Source: Paludibacteraceae bacterium
GTDB taxonomy: Bacteria; Bacteroidota; Bacteroidia; Bacteroidales; Paludibacteraceae
Reading direction: 5' to 3'
Length of the DNA: 64,000 nt
NCBI GenBank assembly: GCA_905233375.1
Contig: CAJOEJ010000024.1
Span: 30,583 to 94,582 of the forward strand
Of this stretch, positions 1 through 8,813 are shown one piece after another (within the stretch, counting starts at the first letter, position 1; each line of letters begins with the position of its first letter). Under the pieces are notes generated by a model that saw only the letters and a list, made by a program, of their open reading frames with translations, ran no database searches and was not told the origin of the DNA. The position numbers were made by a program, and so were the translations under genes.

Positions 1-816
1 TCCGACAGAGAAAGATGGGATGAGCAGTTGCCCTTTGCGGTAGTTGCATGTATCGTCCACAACTCCTAACAGCTGCTCCTCGGTCACCTCCGCCGCATCG
101 TGCAAGCGGTCACCATACGTCGATTCGCAGATGAGGTAGTCGCATTGCGGGAAGAGTTGTGGGGGCGGCAGAATATGGCTGTACGCCCGACCTACGTCGC
201 CGGTGTAGGTCAAGCGTTTCCACCGGCGAGTCGCCGGAGACGAACCTCCATTCGGATACTTATCTTCCTCGTATATCTCCAGGCTACAGATGGCACCGCC
301 GAGCATGTGACCCGAATTGGTGAACGTGAGCAGCACGTCGTCAAAGAGGCGGAAACGGCGGTCATAACTGTACGTGACGAACTGCCGCATGGCTTTGTTC
401 ACGTCGTTCTGGGTGTAGAGCGGTTCGATCTTATAGGTCTTTCCCTTCTCCTTATGGGGGTGCTGCTTGTCTATCTTCTTGTTGTACATGCGTACGTCCT
501 GCTCCTGGATGAACGCGGTGTCGGTGAGCATGAGCGCACAGAGATCCCGCGTCGCCGGCGTGCAGTAGATATCGCCCTTGAATCCTAACTTGACGATATA
601 TGGAATCAGCCCGGAGTGGTCAATGTGGGCATGAGAAAGAACCACACAGTCCAAGGTCTTGGGGTCAAAACCCAAATCTCTGTTGTCGGCATCGGTCTCC
701 ATGCCTTTACCCTGATACATACCGCAGTCAAGCAGAATAGTATGCCCCAAATCGGTAGTGATAAGATGCTTGCTACCGGTCACTTCGCGCGTTGCGCCTA
801 AGAATTGGATTTTCAT
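1..816 (-). CDS. MBL-fold/beta-CASP metallohydrolase, 3' end cut by the window
   Basis: Reading from the ATG at 816 the protein begins MKIQFLGATREVTGSKHL and stays open to the window edge (272 codons seen). Near residue 60 it has LSHAHIDHSG, the HxHxDH zinc motif of the metallo-beta-lactamase fold, and later GHMLGGA, a second metal-ligand region. This pattern fits the CPSF73/RNase J-like beta-CASP subgroup, known as RNA nucleases of roughly 450 residues, so about 40% is missing. It starts 36 bp after the stop of the upstream permease on the same strand and may share its transcript. RNA as substrate is family knowledge, not visible here. Confidence 0.85.
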   Translation of the reverse strand, partial: MKIQFLGATREVTGSKHLITTDLGHTILLDCGMYQGKGMETDADNRDLGFDPKTLDCVVLSHAHIDHSGLIPYIVKLGFKGDIYCTPATRDLCALMLTDTAFIQEQDVRMYNKKIDKQHPHKEKGKTYKIEPLYTQNDVNKAMRQFVTYSYDRRFRLFDDVLLTFTNSGHMLGGAICSLEIYEEDKYPNGGSSPATRRWKRLTYTGDVGRAYSHILPPPQLFPQCDYLICESTYGDRLHDAAEVTEEQLLGVVDDTCNYRKGQLLIPSFSVG

Positions 817-852
817 ATCGTATTGATTTAATGGGTTATTGAACTTATGTTT

Positions 853-1836
853 CTATTTCTTGAGGATGATCCATATAATGATCGGTGCGCCGAAGAGGGC
901 GGAAACGGTCGATATAGGAAGCGGATAGGTGAAAAGGGAACAGAGCACATCGCACAGGAGCAGCAGGCATGCGCCGATGAGCGCAGTCGCCGGAAGGGTG
1001 ATACGATGGTTGGACGAATGGAAGATACCCCGCGCCATATGCGGCACGGCAACACCGATGAACGCGATTGGTCCGCAGAAAGCCGTCACGCCGCCCGCCA
1101 ACAGACCCGTTGCCAACACGATGAGCAGGCGCGTGCGCTGCACGTTGATGCCCAGACCGCGGGCATAGTCTTCGCCCAACAGGAGCCCGTTGAGGGGTTT
1201 GAGCACGCATAGTACCAGCACAAACCCGATTAGCAGCACCGGAACCATCGCCTGCATGTCGCTCCACCCCACACTGCTGAGCGAACCGAGCGTCCACACA
1301 ATGAACAACTTGAGGGCGTCGGGGTTGGCGAAATTCTGCAACAGGCTGACCAGTGCGCCGGCGATCGAACCGAACATCAGACCAACGATGAGCAGCGACA
1401 CGTTATTGGTCACACGCTTGCTGACCGCCAACACCAGCAACAACACCAGCGATGCACCGAGCACCGCGGCGACAGGCAAACTTAAAGTTGAAAGTTGAAA
1501 GTTGAAAGTTGAAAGGAGTCCTCCCAACATGGTCAAAAAGGCGACACCGAGGCTGGCACCAGAGGAGACACCCAAGGTATAAGGACCCGCCAAGGGGTTG
1601 CGGAAGAGCGTTTGCATCATCAGACCCGAGACCGACAACGCCACACCCGCCATCACCGCCGTCAAGGCTTTTGGCAAACGGATAGCATGAAGGATCTGCT
1701 GCTCCATTAACGACAGGTCGTCCGCAAAAGGCGACAACCAGATACTTCCGCTGCACACGTCCAGACAGAAGAAGAGGAGGGTCAGCACGCCCAGACAGGC
1801 AAATATGACGGTGTTTCTCTTCATTTTCTTAGCCAC
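853..1836 (-). CDS. FecCD/BtuC-family ABC transporter permease
   Basis: A 327-residue, strongly hydrophobic inner-membrane protein with the FecCD signatures RLPKALTAVMAGVALS, QTLFRNPLAGPYTLGVSSGAS and GPIAFIGVAVPHMAR. The family moves iron-siderophore, haem or cobalamin across the inner membrane with a BtuD-like ATPase and a binding protein; neither partner is in the window. The start may be residue 1 or the second Met (MKRNTVIF), which makes a tidier first membrane segment. Oddly, residues around 108-120 (LLSTFNFQLSTLSL) are encoded by a tandem TTGAAAG repeat, in frame, in the loop or helix after TMLGG. The substrate cannot be told from sequence. Confidence 0.9.
   Translation of the reverse strand: MAKKMKRNTVIFACLGVLTLLFFCLDVCSGSIWLSPFADDLSLMEQQILHAIRLPKALTAVMAGVALSVSGLMMQTLFRNPLAGPYTLGVSSGASLGVAFLTMLGGLLSTFNFQLSTLSLPVAAVLGASLVLLLVLAVSKRVTNNVSLLIVGLMFGSIAGALVSLLQNFANPDALKLFIVWTLGSLSSVGWSDMQAMVPVLLIGFVLVLCVLKPLNGLLLGEDYARGLGINVQRTRLLIVLATGLLAGGVTAFCGPIAFIGVAVPHMARGIFHSSNHRITLPATALIGACLLLLCDVLCSLFTYPLPISTVSALFGAPIIIWIILKK
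1482..1516. repeat. Tandem TTGAAAG repeat inside the permease gene
   Basis: About four copies of a 7-mer (AAAGTTG/TTGAAAG on the plus strand) lie in frame within the FecCD permease gene. The same 7-mer recurs at about 21930, 43850 and 56640 in spacers. Confidence 0.85.
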
Positions 1837-1864
1837 AAGGCACGATTAACTTTGTTTTTCGCTG

Positions 1865-1872
1865 CAAAGTTA
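1865..1872 (-). promoter_or_regulatory. -7 element for the FecCD permease
   Basis: On the minus strand TAACTTTG matches the Bacteroidota -7 consensus TAnnTTTG, about 30 nt before the start codon. No good -33 TTTG is found 20 bp upstream, because that position is occupied by an AATTGAAA tandem repeat (1883-1911). Confidence 0.6.
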
Positions 1873-1882
1873 CAAAAAATAA

Positions 1883-1911
1883 TTGAAAATTGAAAATTGA
1901 AAATTGAAAAT
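1883..1911. repeat. Tandem AATTGAAA repeat between divergent genes
   Basis: Four copies of the 8-mer AATTGAAA (AATTGAAAATTGAAAA...) lie in the spacer between the permease (minus) and panB (plus) promoters. They cover the place where the permease -33 box should be. Confidence 0.8.
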
Positions 1912-1943
1912 TTTGCATATTTGACAAAAAAGTTGTACCTTTG
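1912..1943 (+). promoter_or_regulatory. Bacteroidota promoter of panB
   Basis: TTTG (1912-1915), a 20-bp spacer and TACCTTTG (1936-1943), followed by GCACGC. The -33 box is extended as TTTGCATAT. Transcription should start near 1950, about 35 nt before panB. Confidence 0.8.
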
Positions 1944-1985
1944 CACGCTTTTTTTGAATTATGAATTAAAAAAATACAATGTATA

Positions 1986-2801
1986 ATGTCAGTTCATGTA
2001 CAAAATAGCCGGATGACGACGGCTAAATTACGTCAAATGAAGTTAAACGGCGAGAAGATCGCCATGCTCACCAGTTATGATTTCACACTCGCATCGCTGG
2101 TCGATGAAGCGGGTATCGACATGCTCCTAGTCGGCGACAGCGCGAGCAATGTAGTGTGCGGAAACCAATACACCCTGCCCATTACGGTCGATGAGATGAT
2201 TTTCCTGACCAAAGGTGTCGTCCACGCCGCACAGCACGCCCTGGTCGTATGCGACATGCCGTTCGGCAGCTATCAGGTGAGTGAAGAGGAAGCCGTGCGC
2301 AATGCCATCCGGATTCTGAAAGAGAGCGGTTGCGATGCGGTCAAGTTAGAGGGCGGCGAGGAGATACTTCCGGCAATCCGCCATATGATTCAAGCCGGTG
2401 TGCCGGTGATGGGTCACTTGGGTCTGACCCCGCAGAGCGTGAACCAGTTCGGCGGATACGGGCTGCGAGCCAAGGAAGAGACGGAAGCGGAGAAGTTGGT
2501 TCACGATGCCCAGTTACTGGACGAAGCCGGCTGTTTCAGCATTGTACTGGAGAAGATCCCTGCGGCATTGGCGGCGCGTGTCACGGCGGCTGTCAGCTGT
2601 CCAGTGATAGGCATCGGAGCCGGAAACGCCTGTGACGGACAGGTGCTGGTACTCCACGACATGTTGGGTCTGAACCAGGGATTCAAGCCGAAGTTCCTGC
2701 GCCATTTCGCCCGTTTGGCGGATGAAGTAAAAGGAGCCGCAAGCGACTATATAACGGCGGTCAAGGACAGTTCGTTCCCCAGCGCCGAGGAGAGCTATTG
2801 A
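1986..2801 (+). CDS. panB: 3-methyl-2-oxobutanoate hydroxymethyltransferase
   Basis: PanB transfers a hydroxymethyl group from methylene-tetrahydrofolate to 2-oxoisovalerate, giving ketopantoate, the first committed step to pantothenate and CoA in the cytoplasm. The 271 residues match the family length. Family motifs are MLLVGDSASNV (about 46-56), a metal-binding region, DMPFGSY (about 90-96), KLEGG, MGHLGLTPQ (about 142-150) and GIGAGNACDGQVLVLHDMLG (about 211-230). The ATG at 1986 follows a good promoter; Met10 (MTTAKLRQMK) is also possible. Its 3' end overlaps the convergent hemolysin III gene by 7 bp. No panC or panD lies nearby. Confidence 0.97.
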   Translation: MSVHVQNSRMTTAKLRQMKLNGEKIAMLTSYDFTLASLVDEAGIDMLLVGDSASNVVCGNQYTLPITVDEMIFLTKGVVHAAQHALVVCDMPFGSYQVSEEEAVRNAIRILKESGCDAVKLEGGEEILPAIRHMIQAGVPVMGHLGLTPQSVNQFGGYGLRAKEETEAEKLVHDAQLLDEAGCFSIVLEKIPAALAARVTAAVSCPVIGIGAGNACDGQVLVLHDMLGLNQGFKPKFLRHFARLADEVKGAASDYITAVKDSSFPSAEESY

Positions 2802-3427
2802 CAGCTCAGAATCAGCCACGTGGCGATTGTGTGCGAAGTTGCACCGAGATTGATGAAGACGTGCCATATTGCATGATAATAGGCATGGTCTTCATCTTTT
2901 TTGAAGAAATACGCGCCGATGGTATAGAATACGCCTTCGGCTACGATCCACCAGAAAGCGGTATGCGGCATATGCAACCACATCGGATACAGGATAAGCA
3001 ATGCGACCCATCCCATCGCCAGATAAAGCGCAAGGGACAATTTGGGGTATTTGCCCAGGGCGATGAACTTGCCCACCGCGCCGGCTATCACGCACGCCCA
3101 CAGGAAACCGAACAACGTCCACCCTACCCAGCCGCCGACTACAGACAGGCAGATGAGGGAATACGAGCCGGCTATCATGACGTAAATGGATATATGGTCA
3201 AAGATACGCAGGCGCGCCTTATGGACAGGATGCGAAACGGCATGGTAGAGCGTGGAGGAGGTGAACATAAGGAACATACCTGCCAGAAACAGGGAGGTGC
3301 CCAACAAAGGATAGCAGGAAACGGACAAGCGGCAACAGGCTAAACGCAACAGCGGCCACGCGATGATCAGCGTAGCCACTATTGCAATAAGATGCGTCCA
3401 GGTATTTGCCCGTTCTTCAGAAGACAT
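2795..3427 (-). CDS. Hemolysin III / PAQR-like membrane protein
   Basis: This 210-residue protein has about seven hydrophobic segments and the conserved features of the hemolysin III (YqfA/PAQR) family: an early EERANTWTH, SSTLYHA (about 57-63), FDHISIYVMIAG (about 75-86) and a late YYHAIWHVFI (about 184-193) with the histidines thought to bind a metal. Family members are inner-membrane proteins; haemolysis is not established for most. The upstream gene's stop and this start share one base (TGATG), so the two are probably translationally coupled. It converges on panB with a 7-bp overlap. Confidence 0.9.
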   Translation of the reverse strand: MSSEERANTWTHLIAIVATLIIAWPLLRLACCRLSVSCYPLLGTSLFLAGMFLMFTSSTLYHAVSHPVHKARLRIFDHISIYVMIAGSYSLICLSVVGGWVGWTLFGFLWACVIAGAVGKFIALGKYPKLSLALYLAMGWVALLILYPMWLHMPHTAFWWIVAEGVFYTIGAYFFKKDEDHAYYHAIWHVFINLGATSHTIATWLILSCQ

Positions 3428-4173
3428 CAGTGGAGAACCTCCTCTATCTTGGCAGCTATCTCATCCTTGTACTGGTATCCGGTCTCGGGGTTGATCGGCA
3501 GCGCACCGAAATCAATGGTGATGAACGGATGCATACTGTTGCTGGTCACGAGTTTCAAATCCTTGCGCCCCTGACGCACCTCCATGATCTCACTGAACTT
3601 GATCACTATTCCCTGTACATAGAGAATACCCAATTCCGTATTGGCGAGCACATTGCGTCCAATCAGGATATCGTGCTGGTACCAAACCTCATACTTGCCG
3701 TCAAACACTTCCTTGATCACCGCCAACGCCTTGGGGTTGAGTTCGGGAGCCTGACGTTTCCATTCTTCCCGCATACGCGCACGCTCCGCGGCCGCTTCAC
3801 GGACATGCTCTTCATTGGCTGCTACATACTCGTCAATGCTGGCGATAGACGATTTGGCGCGCAGACGAAGACCGACTAACATCAGCAGGTTCGCCAGGAT
3901 GACTACACCCGGATAAACCAACGTACTATAGTACTCACGCAGTACAAAGGGGATGGGAATGTACGCAAATGCCAGGAACAAACTGACATACAGCAGAATG
4001 CGGCACTTGTTATGCGCGTGCTTAATCGCGTGCATGGTCTGCTCACGGGTCACCTCGCGAACAACTTTGAGACGTTCACGGGCATCAAACCATTGCCATA
4101 CAAGGAAGAAAGACACCAGCATCAATCCGATCAACACGAACAGAAGCGAATAGAGTACAATTTCAAGTCTCAT
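3427..4173 (-). CDS. Membrane protein of unknown function
   Basis: I do not recognise a family. The 248 residues begin with a membrane segment (about 5-27), then a basic stretch rich in R, E and H (30-55), two further hydrophobic segments (about 58-78 and 85-104), a charged helix (about 108-145) and a soluble domain with GKYEVWYQHDILIGRNVL (about 158-175) and NPETGYQYKDEIAAKIEEVL at the end. It has its own promoter and is coupled to the hemolysin III-like gene by a one-base overlap. The soluble domain probably faces the cytoplasm, by inference from the charges. Confidence 0.75.
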   Translation of the reverse strand: MRLEIVLYSLLFVLIGLMLVSFFLVWQWFDARERLKVVREVTREQTMHAIKHAHNKCRILLYVSLFLAFAYIPIPFVLREYYSTLVYPGVVILANLLMLVGLRLRAKSSIASIDEYVAANEEHVREAAAERARMREEWKRQAPELNPKALAVIKEVFDGKYEVWYQHDILIGRNVLANTELGILYVQGIVIKFSEIMEVRQGRKDLKLVTSNSMHPFITIDFGALPINPETGYQYKDEIAAKIEEVLH

Positions 4174-4209
4174 AGAGAATAGAATTTAAGGGTTGTTACA
4201 TTTTGGCTG

Positions 4210-4241
4210 CAAAGTTACAAAATTTATTTCATATATGCAAG
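4210..4241 (-). promoter_or_regulatory. Promoter of the unknown membrane protein operon
   Basis: On the minus strand: CTTGCATAT (-33), a 20-bp spacer and TAACTTTG (4217-4210) followed by CAGCC. The start codon lies about 37 nt further on. Confidence 0.8.
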
Positions 4242-4333
4242 TATGTACGCTAATTATTTCTAAAAAATGTGCAATTTTATGCAAAATATGCATAATTTTC
4301 GTATTTCAATTTTCTTTTTTCAATTAAATTGCG

Positions 4334-4341
4334 TACCTTTG
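4334..4341 (+). promoter_or_regulatory. -7 element for galM
   Basis: TACCTTTG followed by TGCAT; the expected -33 TTTG is not present at the usual distance (TTTC instead). Transcription would start near 4348, only 6-12 nt before the candidate start codons, so this mRNA is leader-poor. The position rules out the far-upstream ATG at 4267 as the start. Confidence 0.65.
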
Positions 4342-4359
4342 TGCATAAATTTCATGCAT

Positions 4360-5346
4360 ATGAAGAATATTCAATTTTACCCGATTCGCAGCAAAAGCGG
4401 TCTGGTGGCGGAAATTAGTAATTTGGGTGCCAAAATAACCCGTCTGGTCGTGGGCGGCAGGGATGTGGTACTTGGTTTCCAAACCGCAGAGGAATGGAGG
4501 ACGCAGGAGTTGTCGTTCAATGCCATTTGCGGCAGAGTAGCCAACCGTATTCAAGGCGGACGTTTCCGTTTGGACGGCAAGGAGAACCAACTACCGGTCA
4601 ATAACAACGGCAACTGTCTGCACGGAGGCATCGAAGGGTTCAATGCCAGGTTATGGGACGTAACGGCGCAGAGCCGGTATGAGGTCACTCTTCACTACCG
4701 CGCCAAAGACGGGGAGGAGGGATTTCCCGGGAACCTGGATGTATGGGTCACCTACACGGCGACCAGAGACAATGCGCTGCGTATTCATTATGAAGCCAAG
4801 ACCGATGCGCCGACCATCGTCATGCTGACCAACCATGCCTATTTCAATTTAGCGGGTGAAGCGAGCGGTTGTGTCTATGACCATGTGCTGCAAATCAACG
4901 CTGACCATTATACGCCATTTGACGAGACCGCTTGTCCGACGGGAGAAGTGCTGCCTGTGGAAGGGACGATGATGGATTTTCGTCAGCCCGTACGTATCGG
5001 CGACCGTATTCACGATGCATTCTTTTCTGCCGAACGGGGAATTAACAACCACTGGTGTCTGTGCGAGGCGGAGGCACCGAAAGTACTGCGCCATGCCGCC
5101 ACTCTGAAAGCAGAGGGTTTGAGTATGGAGTGCTGGACAACGATGAAAGGTTTGCAGGTCTATACAGGCAATTATATCGAGCCGCATGAAGGCAAGAGCG
5201 GAACGATGTACGACATGCATCATGCCGTTTGTCTGGAGGCGCAAGGATGGCCCGATGCGATCCATCACGACAATTTCCCGGATATCGTGCTGCGCCCCGG
5301 TGAGAAACTGGACGAAGTAACGGAGTATAGGTTTATTAATTGGTAA
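4360..5346 (+). CDS. galM: Aldose 1-epimerase (mutarotase)
   Basis: GalM interconverts alpha and beta anomers of galactose, glucose and similar sugars in the cytoplasm. From MKNIQFYP the protein has about 328 residues, as expected. Visible motifs are FNAICGRVANRIQGGRF (substrate-site arginine), NNGNCLHGG, the catalytic-His block TNHAYFNLAG, and the C-terminal CLEAQGWPDAIH with the catalytic Glu. The open frame extends to 4267, but that region contains the -7 box, so I take ATG 4360 (or 4354). The stop codon TAA is the first element of a TTGGTAA tandem array, so the last residues (FINW) are partly repeat-encoded. Confidence 0.95.
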   Translation: MKNIQFYPIRSKSGLVAEISNLGAKITRLVVGGRDVVLGFQTAEEWRTQELSFNAICGRVANRIQGGRFRLDGKENQLPVNNNGNCLHGGIEGFNARLWDVTAQSRYEVTLHYRAKDGEEGFPGNLDVWVTYTATRDNALRIHYEAKTDAPTIVMLTNHAYFNLAGEASGCVYDHVLQINADHYTPFDETACPTGEVLPVEGTMMDFRQPVRIGDRIHDAFFSAERGINNHWCLCEAEAPKVLRHAATLKAEGLSMECWTTMKGLQVYTGNYIEPHEGKSGTMYDMHHAVCLEAQGWPDAIHHDNFPDIVLRPGEKLDEVTEYRFINW

Positions 5347-5455
5347 TTGGTAATTGGTAATTGGTAATTGGTAATTGGTAATTGGTAATTGGTAATTGGT
5401 GATTGGTAATTGGGGATTGGTAATTGGGGATTGGTAATTGGGGATTGGTAATTAA
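5336..5455. repeat. TTGGTAA heptamer array after galM
   Basis: About 16 near-perfect copies of a 7-mer, TTGGTAA, later drifting to TTGGGGA and TTGGTGA. The array begins inside the last codons of galM, supplies its TAA stop and ends just before a terminator hairpin. Shorter relatives lie inside coding sequence at about 14066, 30985 and 61972. Confidence 0.95.
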
Positions 5456-5468
5456 ATCCTATAAAAGA

Positions 5469-5500
5469 ACAAAAGGGTGTGCCGGAGCACACCCTTTTGT
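5469..5500. terminator. Bidirectional terminator between galM and the sus-like operon
   Basis: A perfect 13-bp stem (ACAAAAGGGTGTG / CACACCCTTTTGT) around a 6-nt loop, CCGGAG. The outer A and T runs let it serve both the galM transcript (plus) and the SusE gene (minus). Confidence 0.85.
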
Positions 5501-5520
5501 CTGTTTATAACAGAAACGGA

Positions 5521-6966
5521 TTATTGCTTGAGGTTTGCCTGGATATCAATTTCGTCACCGTCCTTAACGTCATTGAGGTCGTTGGTCTGTGCACCATCAC
5601 CGTTGCTGAAGATAACATTCAGCGGAGCAGCAACCTGAGTGAAGCTGTATGCAACATGACCATTGGTGATTTGCAACTCCTGACCAGGCCATTCAGCGAA
5701 GATGTTGCCGCTGGTATCCCAAGCCCAGAGATAGCAGTGCTCCCATCCTTCCGGAACGATAGCAGAAATCTCGATGTCAACGAGATCGAGCGGAGTACCC
5801 TCGGAGAATACAGCCTTCAGCGAAGTGGTCTTCTCACCATCCCATACAGCGGTGATAACGATGTTATAAGTACCCTCTTCAGCAGCCGTGAAGTTCCCAC
5901 CTTCAGCTGCAAAGGAGAATTCTGCACCTTCAATCTCAACAGCACCGCCACCAAGCCATTGACCGTTGAAACGGAACTTGAACTCGGAACCTGCGGGGAA
6001 AGTAACACTCTCCATCTTGTAAACATACGTACCAGCCTTGGTAGCAGCATCCGTTACGTCAGCTTGCGTGCATTTTGCAGCGAATACACCGGTAGGATCG
6101 GTCCAACCTTGCATCGAACCGGAGATACCAACTACGAAAGTAGCAGGATCCAGAACGAGGTCACCAACCTTAACCATTTCATACTTGTAACCATCTTCGA
6201 TGGCACCCTTTGCGAGCTCCCAGGTCAGCTTGATGTTGTACAAGCCACCTTCAGCAACAGCGATGTTGTCACCACCCGGAACCATGTTTGCACCGAGGTT
6301 GGTGTTTGCAGATACCTGCTGGGTCTCACCATCGAGGAAAATCTTCCATCCGTGCTCGTCTTTGAACTTGAAGGAGCTGTTAGCCGTGATAGCAATGTTC
6401 GACCAGTTCCAAACGAGAGCGTCTGCCTCTTTCTCACCAACAGTCATTCCCCAACCGTTCAGGTCACCGGATACACCCCAGCTAACCGGAGTGATAACTA
6501 CCTGTGCACCACCGGCAGCATCCAGCTTCTTATCCTTGTTCAGGTCAAGAACAATGTGATAGAAACCACCTTCTTCCACTTTCATCGTAGCGGAACCGTC
6601 TTTCAACTCGCCGTAGTAACCTTCCGGGTTCTGACCGTCAGAAACGAGTTCCTGCTTTGCGAGACTAGCGGTGTAGTAAATCATTTCCTTACCGGCTTTC
6701 TCTACGAACGAGAAGTCCTGACCACCTGCGAGAACGATGTACTTTTCGTACATACCTTCACGGAGGTTGTTGCCGTCAGCCTCATTGTGACCGTTAGCAA
6801 ATTGTCCTTGAGCTTCCAGATTCGGCATACCTACAGCGTCACCAATGATGTAGAAACCGTTCTCAACGATGTCGTCATAACCGGGGTTGTTGTTGTTACC
6901 ACCACAGGAAGTCAGTGCAAAAGCAACTACTGCGAGGCTCATTACAAAAATACCTAATTTTTTCAT
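5521..6966 (-). CDS. SusE/SusF-like outer-membrane starch-binding lipoprotein
   Basis: The 481-residue protein starts MKKLGIFVMSLAVV and has a lipobox (ALTSC, Cys about 21) followed by GGNNNN, so it is a surface or outer-membrane lipoprotein. It is built from several beta domains that repeat a pattern like EGGFYHIVLDLNKDKK, EGGLYNIKLTWE and EEGTYNIVITAVWDG. The C-terminal block WEHCYLWAWDTSG ... WPGQELQ ... VIFSNGDGAQTNDL resembles a starch-binding CBM26-type module. As last gene of the MFS-SusC-SusD set it probably holds alpha-glucan at the cell surface. The C-terminal module assignment is by eye. Confidence 0.88.
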   Translation of the reverse strand: MKKLGIFVMSLAVVAFALTSCGGNNNNPGYDDIVENGFYIIGDAVGMPNLEAQGQFANGHNEADGNNLREGMYEKYIVLAGGQDFSFVEKAGKEMIYYTASLAKQELVSDGQNPEGYYGELKDGSATMKVEEGGFYHIVLDLNKDKKLDAAGGAQVVITPVSWGVSGDLNGWGMTVGEKEADALVWNWSNIAITANSSFKFKDEHGWKIFLDGETQQVSANTNLGANMVPGGDNIAVAEGGLYNIKLTWELAKGAIEDGYKYEMVKVGDLVLDPATFVVGISGSMQGWTDPTGVFAAKCTQADVTDAATKAGTYVYKMESVTFPAGSEFKFRFNGQWLGGGAVEIEGAEFSFAAEGGNFTAAEEGTYNIVITAVWDGEKTTSLKAVFSEGTPLDLVDIEISAIVPEGWEHCYLWAWDTSGNIFAEWPGQELQITNGHVAYSFTQVAAPLNVIFSNGDGAQTNDLNDVKDGDEIDIQANLKQ

Positions 6967-7038
6967 AATGTTTTTAAATTTTAAATAATGTTAATTGGTT
7001 GTTTTTAAATTATATCTTCGTTGTGTAACGAATTGACA

Positions 7039-8790
7039 TTAATATCCCTCGTTCTGTGTCCAGAGTGCGTTACCGTTCTCATCGCGGACAGACTTCTGGA
7101 GGATAGCAAACGGAATGGGGAACCAACGACGCGTCTTGGCGGTATTGGTTACGTACTGTACGTTCTCGAACTGGTCGAAACGGATGAGGTCACGACGACG
7201 GCAGTTCTCCCAAGAGAGCTCACGTCCGCGCTCTGCGAGCAGACCACCGGTCAGACCACCGTCCAGACTCGTGAAAGCGTCCGGATAGGCGGCATCGAAA
7301 GCAGCAACCGGATCGCTCGAGTAAGCGAACGAACGTTTCTTCAGGTCCGCAATAGCAGCGTCCTCTACGCCCGGATTGTTATCTACACCGCCACGAAGAA
7401 CCGCCTCTTTCTTCATCATCACTACATCAGCGTAGCGGATGAGGACGAAGTCGTTCTCCATATATTTATAGATACCCTCCTGGTCGAGCTCGTATTTGAA
7501 CATACGCGCACCGTCAGTACGGAGTGCCTGCGACAGGTCAGCCACGCTGCGGGTGATGATAAGCAACGAGTCCTTGTCCAGCATCGGCTGGGTCGATCCC
7601 TTTTCGCAAACCGGACCTACGAACCAAGCCCAGCGCTTGGTATTGTTGGTACCGAGACCTTCGTAACCGTCACCACGGACATCGTGATCGTCAAACAGAT
7701 CCATATACTGCGGACGGGCGATAAAGCCGTTCCAGCAGTCCAGCACAAGGTTGTAACGGGTCTGGAATGCATAGTGCAGCGTCAGGAACTCGATACGCAG
7801 TTTGTTCTTACACGAGTAAGCGTCACGCTCGTTGTTGACCGAACCGTCCTCCACGATAGTGAAGATGTTCTCTTTGCTCTTGCCGTTCTCGATGAGGAAG
7901 TTATTGAAGTAGTTCGGCTCGATCTCATAGCTGCCGGAAGCAATTACCTCGTTGCAGCAACGTGCAGCTGCGGTATAGAAGTCCTGGGTCGAAGTGATGT
8001 TGATGCCTACTTCCTCCAGCGGGTTCTCACCTGCCTTGCCGTTGTGCGAATCCACGGTACGCTTGGCTGCCATAACGGTCTCCGGCGTACAGCCGTAAGA
8101 CTCGGCATTGAGGTACAGTTTCGCCAGCAGGGCATAAGCCAGACCCTGGGTGCAACGACCGTTGTAGTCGGTACGGTTTCCGTCCGAAACAACCGCCATG
8201 TTCGGCGCATTGCGCTCCAGACAGGCTACGAGGTGAGCCCAAGTGGTCGGTACATCCAGCAGTTTCTCGTTACGGTCGGAGTAGTCCTCCATGTACGGGA
8301 TACGGCCGAACGAATCGAAGAGCAGGAAATAGTAGTAGGAACGGAGTACCTCCATCTCGCCTACATACATATTGTAGAGCTCCGGCGACATGTTCTCTTC
8401 GTTGCCATACAGGGTCTCAAGAATATTGTTACAGAGGACAGAACCGGAAACGGTACAGTTCCAAATATTCTCAAACGCCTTACCATAGGAGTTCCAGTTG
8501 TGGGTATTGAGGTTCTTCCAATATCCACCGTCGTTCCAGTCACCGCCGACGCGAACGGGGCAGAGACCTTCGTCTGCGGTCAGGGTGTTGACACCCCAGT
8601 AGCCCCAGTGGTCGTGCATGAAACGCAGGTCGGCATAAGCCTGTCCGACGAGCGAAACAACGTTATCTTCATTTTGGAGCATATCCTCCACGGTTGCTGC
8701 ACCGAACTTCTCCTCCTCCAGCATGTTGCAAGAGGTGGCGAAAGGCAGCACTATTGCGCAAATCAGCGCATATTTAATAAACTTTTTCAT
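7039..8790 (-). CDS. SusD/RagB-family glycan-binding lipoprotein
   Basis: A 583-residue lipoprotein (lipobox FATSC, Cys about 21) with the SusD layout: an N-terminal TPR-like half (NVVSLVGQAYADLR, WNSYGKAFENIWNCT, YVGEMEVLRSYYYFLLFDSFGRIPYM) and the C-terminal R-rich end GLLAERGRELSWENCRRRDLIRFDQF, the RagB/SusD signature. SusD caps the SusC barrel and captures oligosaccharide. It lies 23 bp after the SusC gene on the same strand, the usual order. The ligand is inferred as alpha-glucan from the neighbouring MFS and starch-binding proteins. Confidence 0.96.
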   Translation of the reverse strand: MKKFIKYALICAIVLPFATSCNMLEEEKFGAATVEDMLQNEDNVVSLVGQAYADLRFMHDHWGYWGVNTLTADEGLCPVRVGGDWNDGGYWKNLNTHNWNSYGKAFENIWNCTVSGSVLCNNILETLYGNEENMSPELYNMYVGEMEVLRSYYYFLLFDSFGRIPYMEDYSDRNEKLLDVPTTWAHLVACLERNAPNMAVVSDGNRTDYNGRCTQGLAYALLAKLYLNAESYGCTPETVMAAKRTVDSHNGKAGENPLEEVGINITSTQDFYTAAARCCNEVIASGSYEIEPNYFNNFLIENGKSKENIFTIVEDGSVNNERDAYSCKNKLRIEFLTLHYAFQTRYNLVLDCWNGFIARPQYMDLFDDHDVRGDGYEGLGTNNTKRWAWFVGPVCEKGSTQPMLDKDSLLIITRSVADLSQALRTDGARMFKYELDQEGIYKYMENDFVLIRYADVVMMKKEAVLRGGVDNNPGVEDAAIADLKKRSFAYSSDPVAAFDAAYPDAFTSLDGGLTGGLLAERGRELSWENCRRRDLIRFDQFENVQYVTNTAKTRRWFPIPFAILQKSVRDENGNALWTQNEGY

Positions 8791-8813
8791 ACTATACGTG
8801 TTTGCTTACTTAA

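Noticed and set aside
4267..4359. Upstream start for galM
   Set aside because: This part contains the -7 promoter box, and the added residues do not resemble the family.
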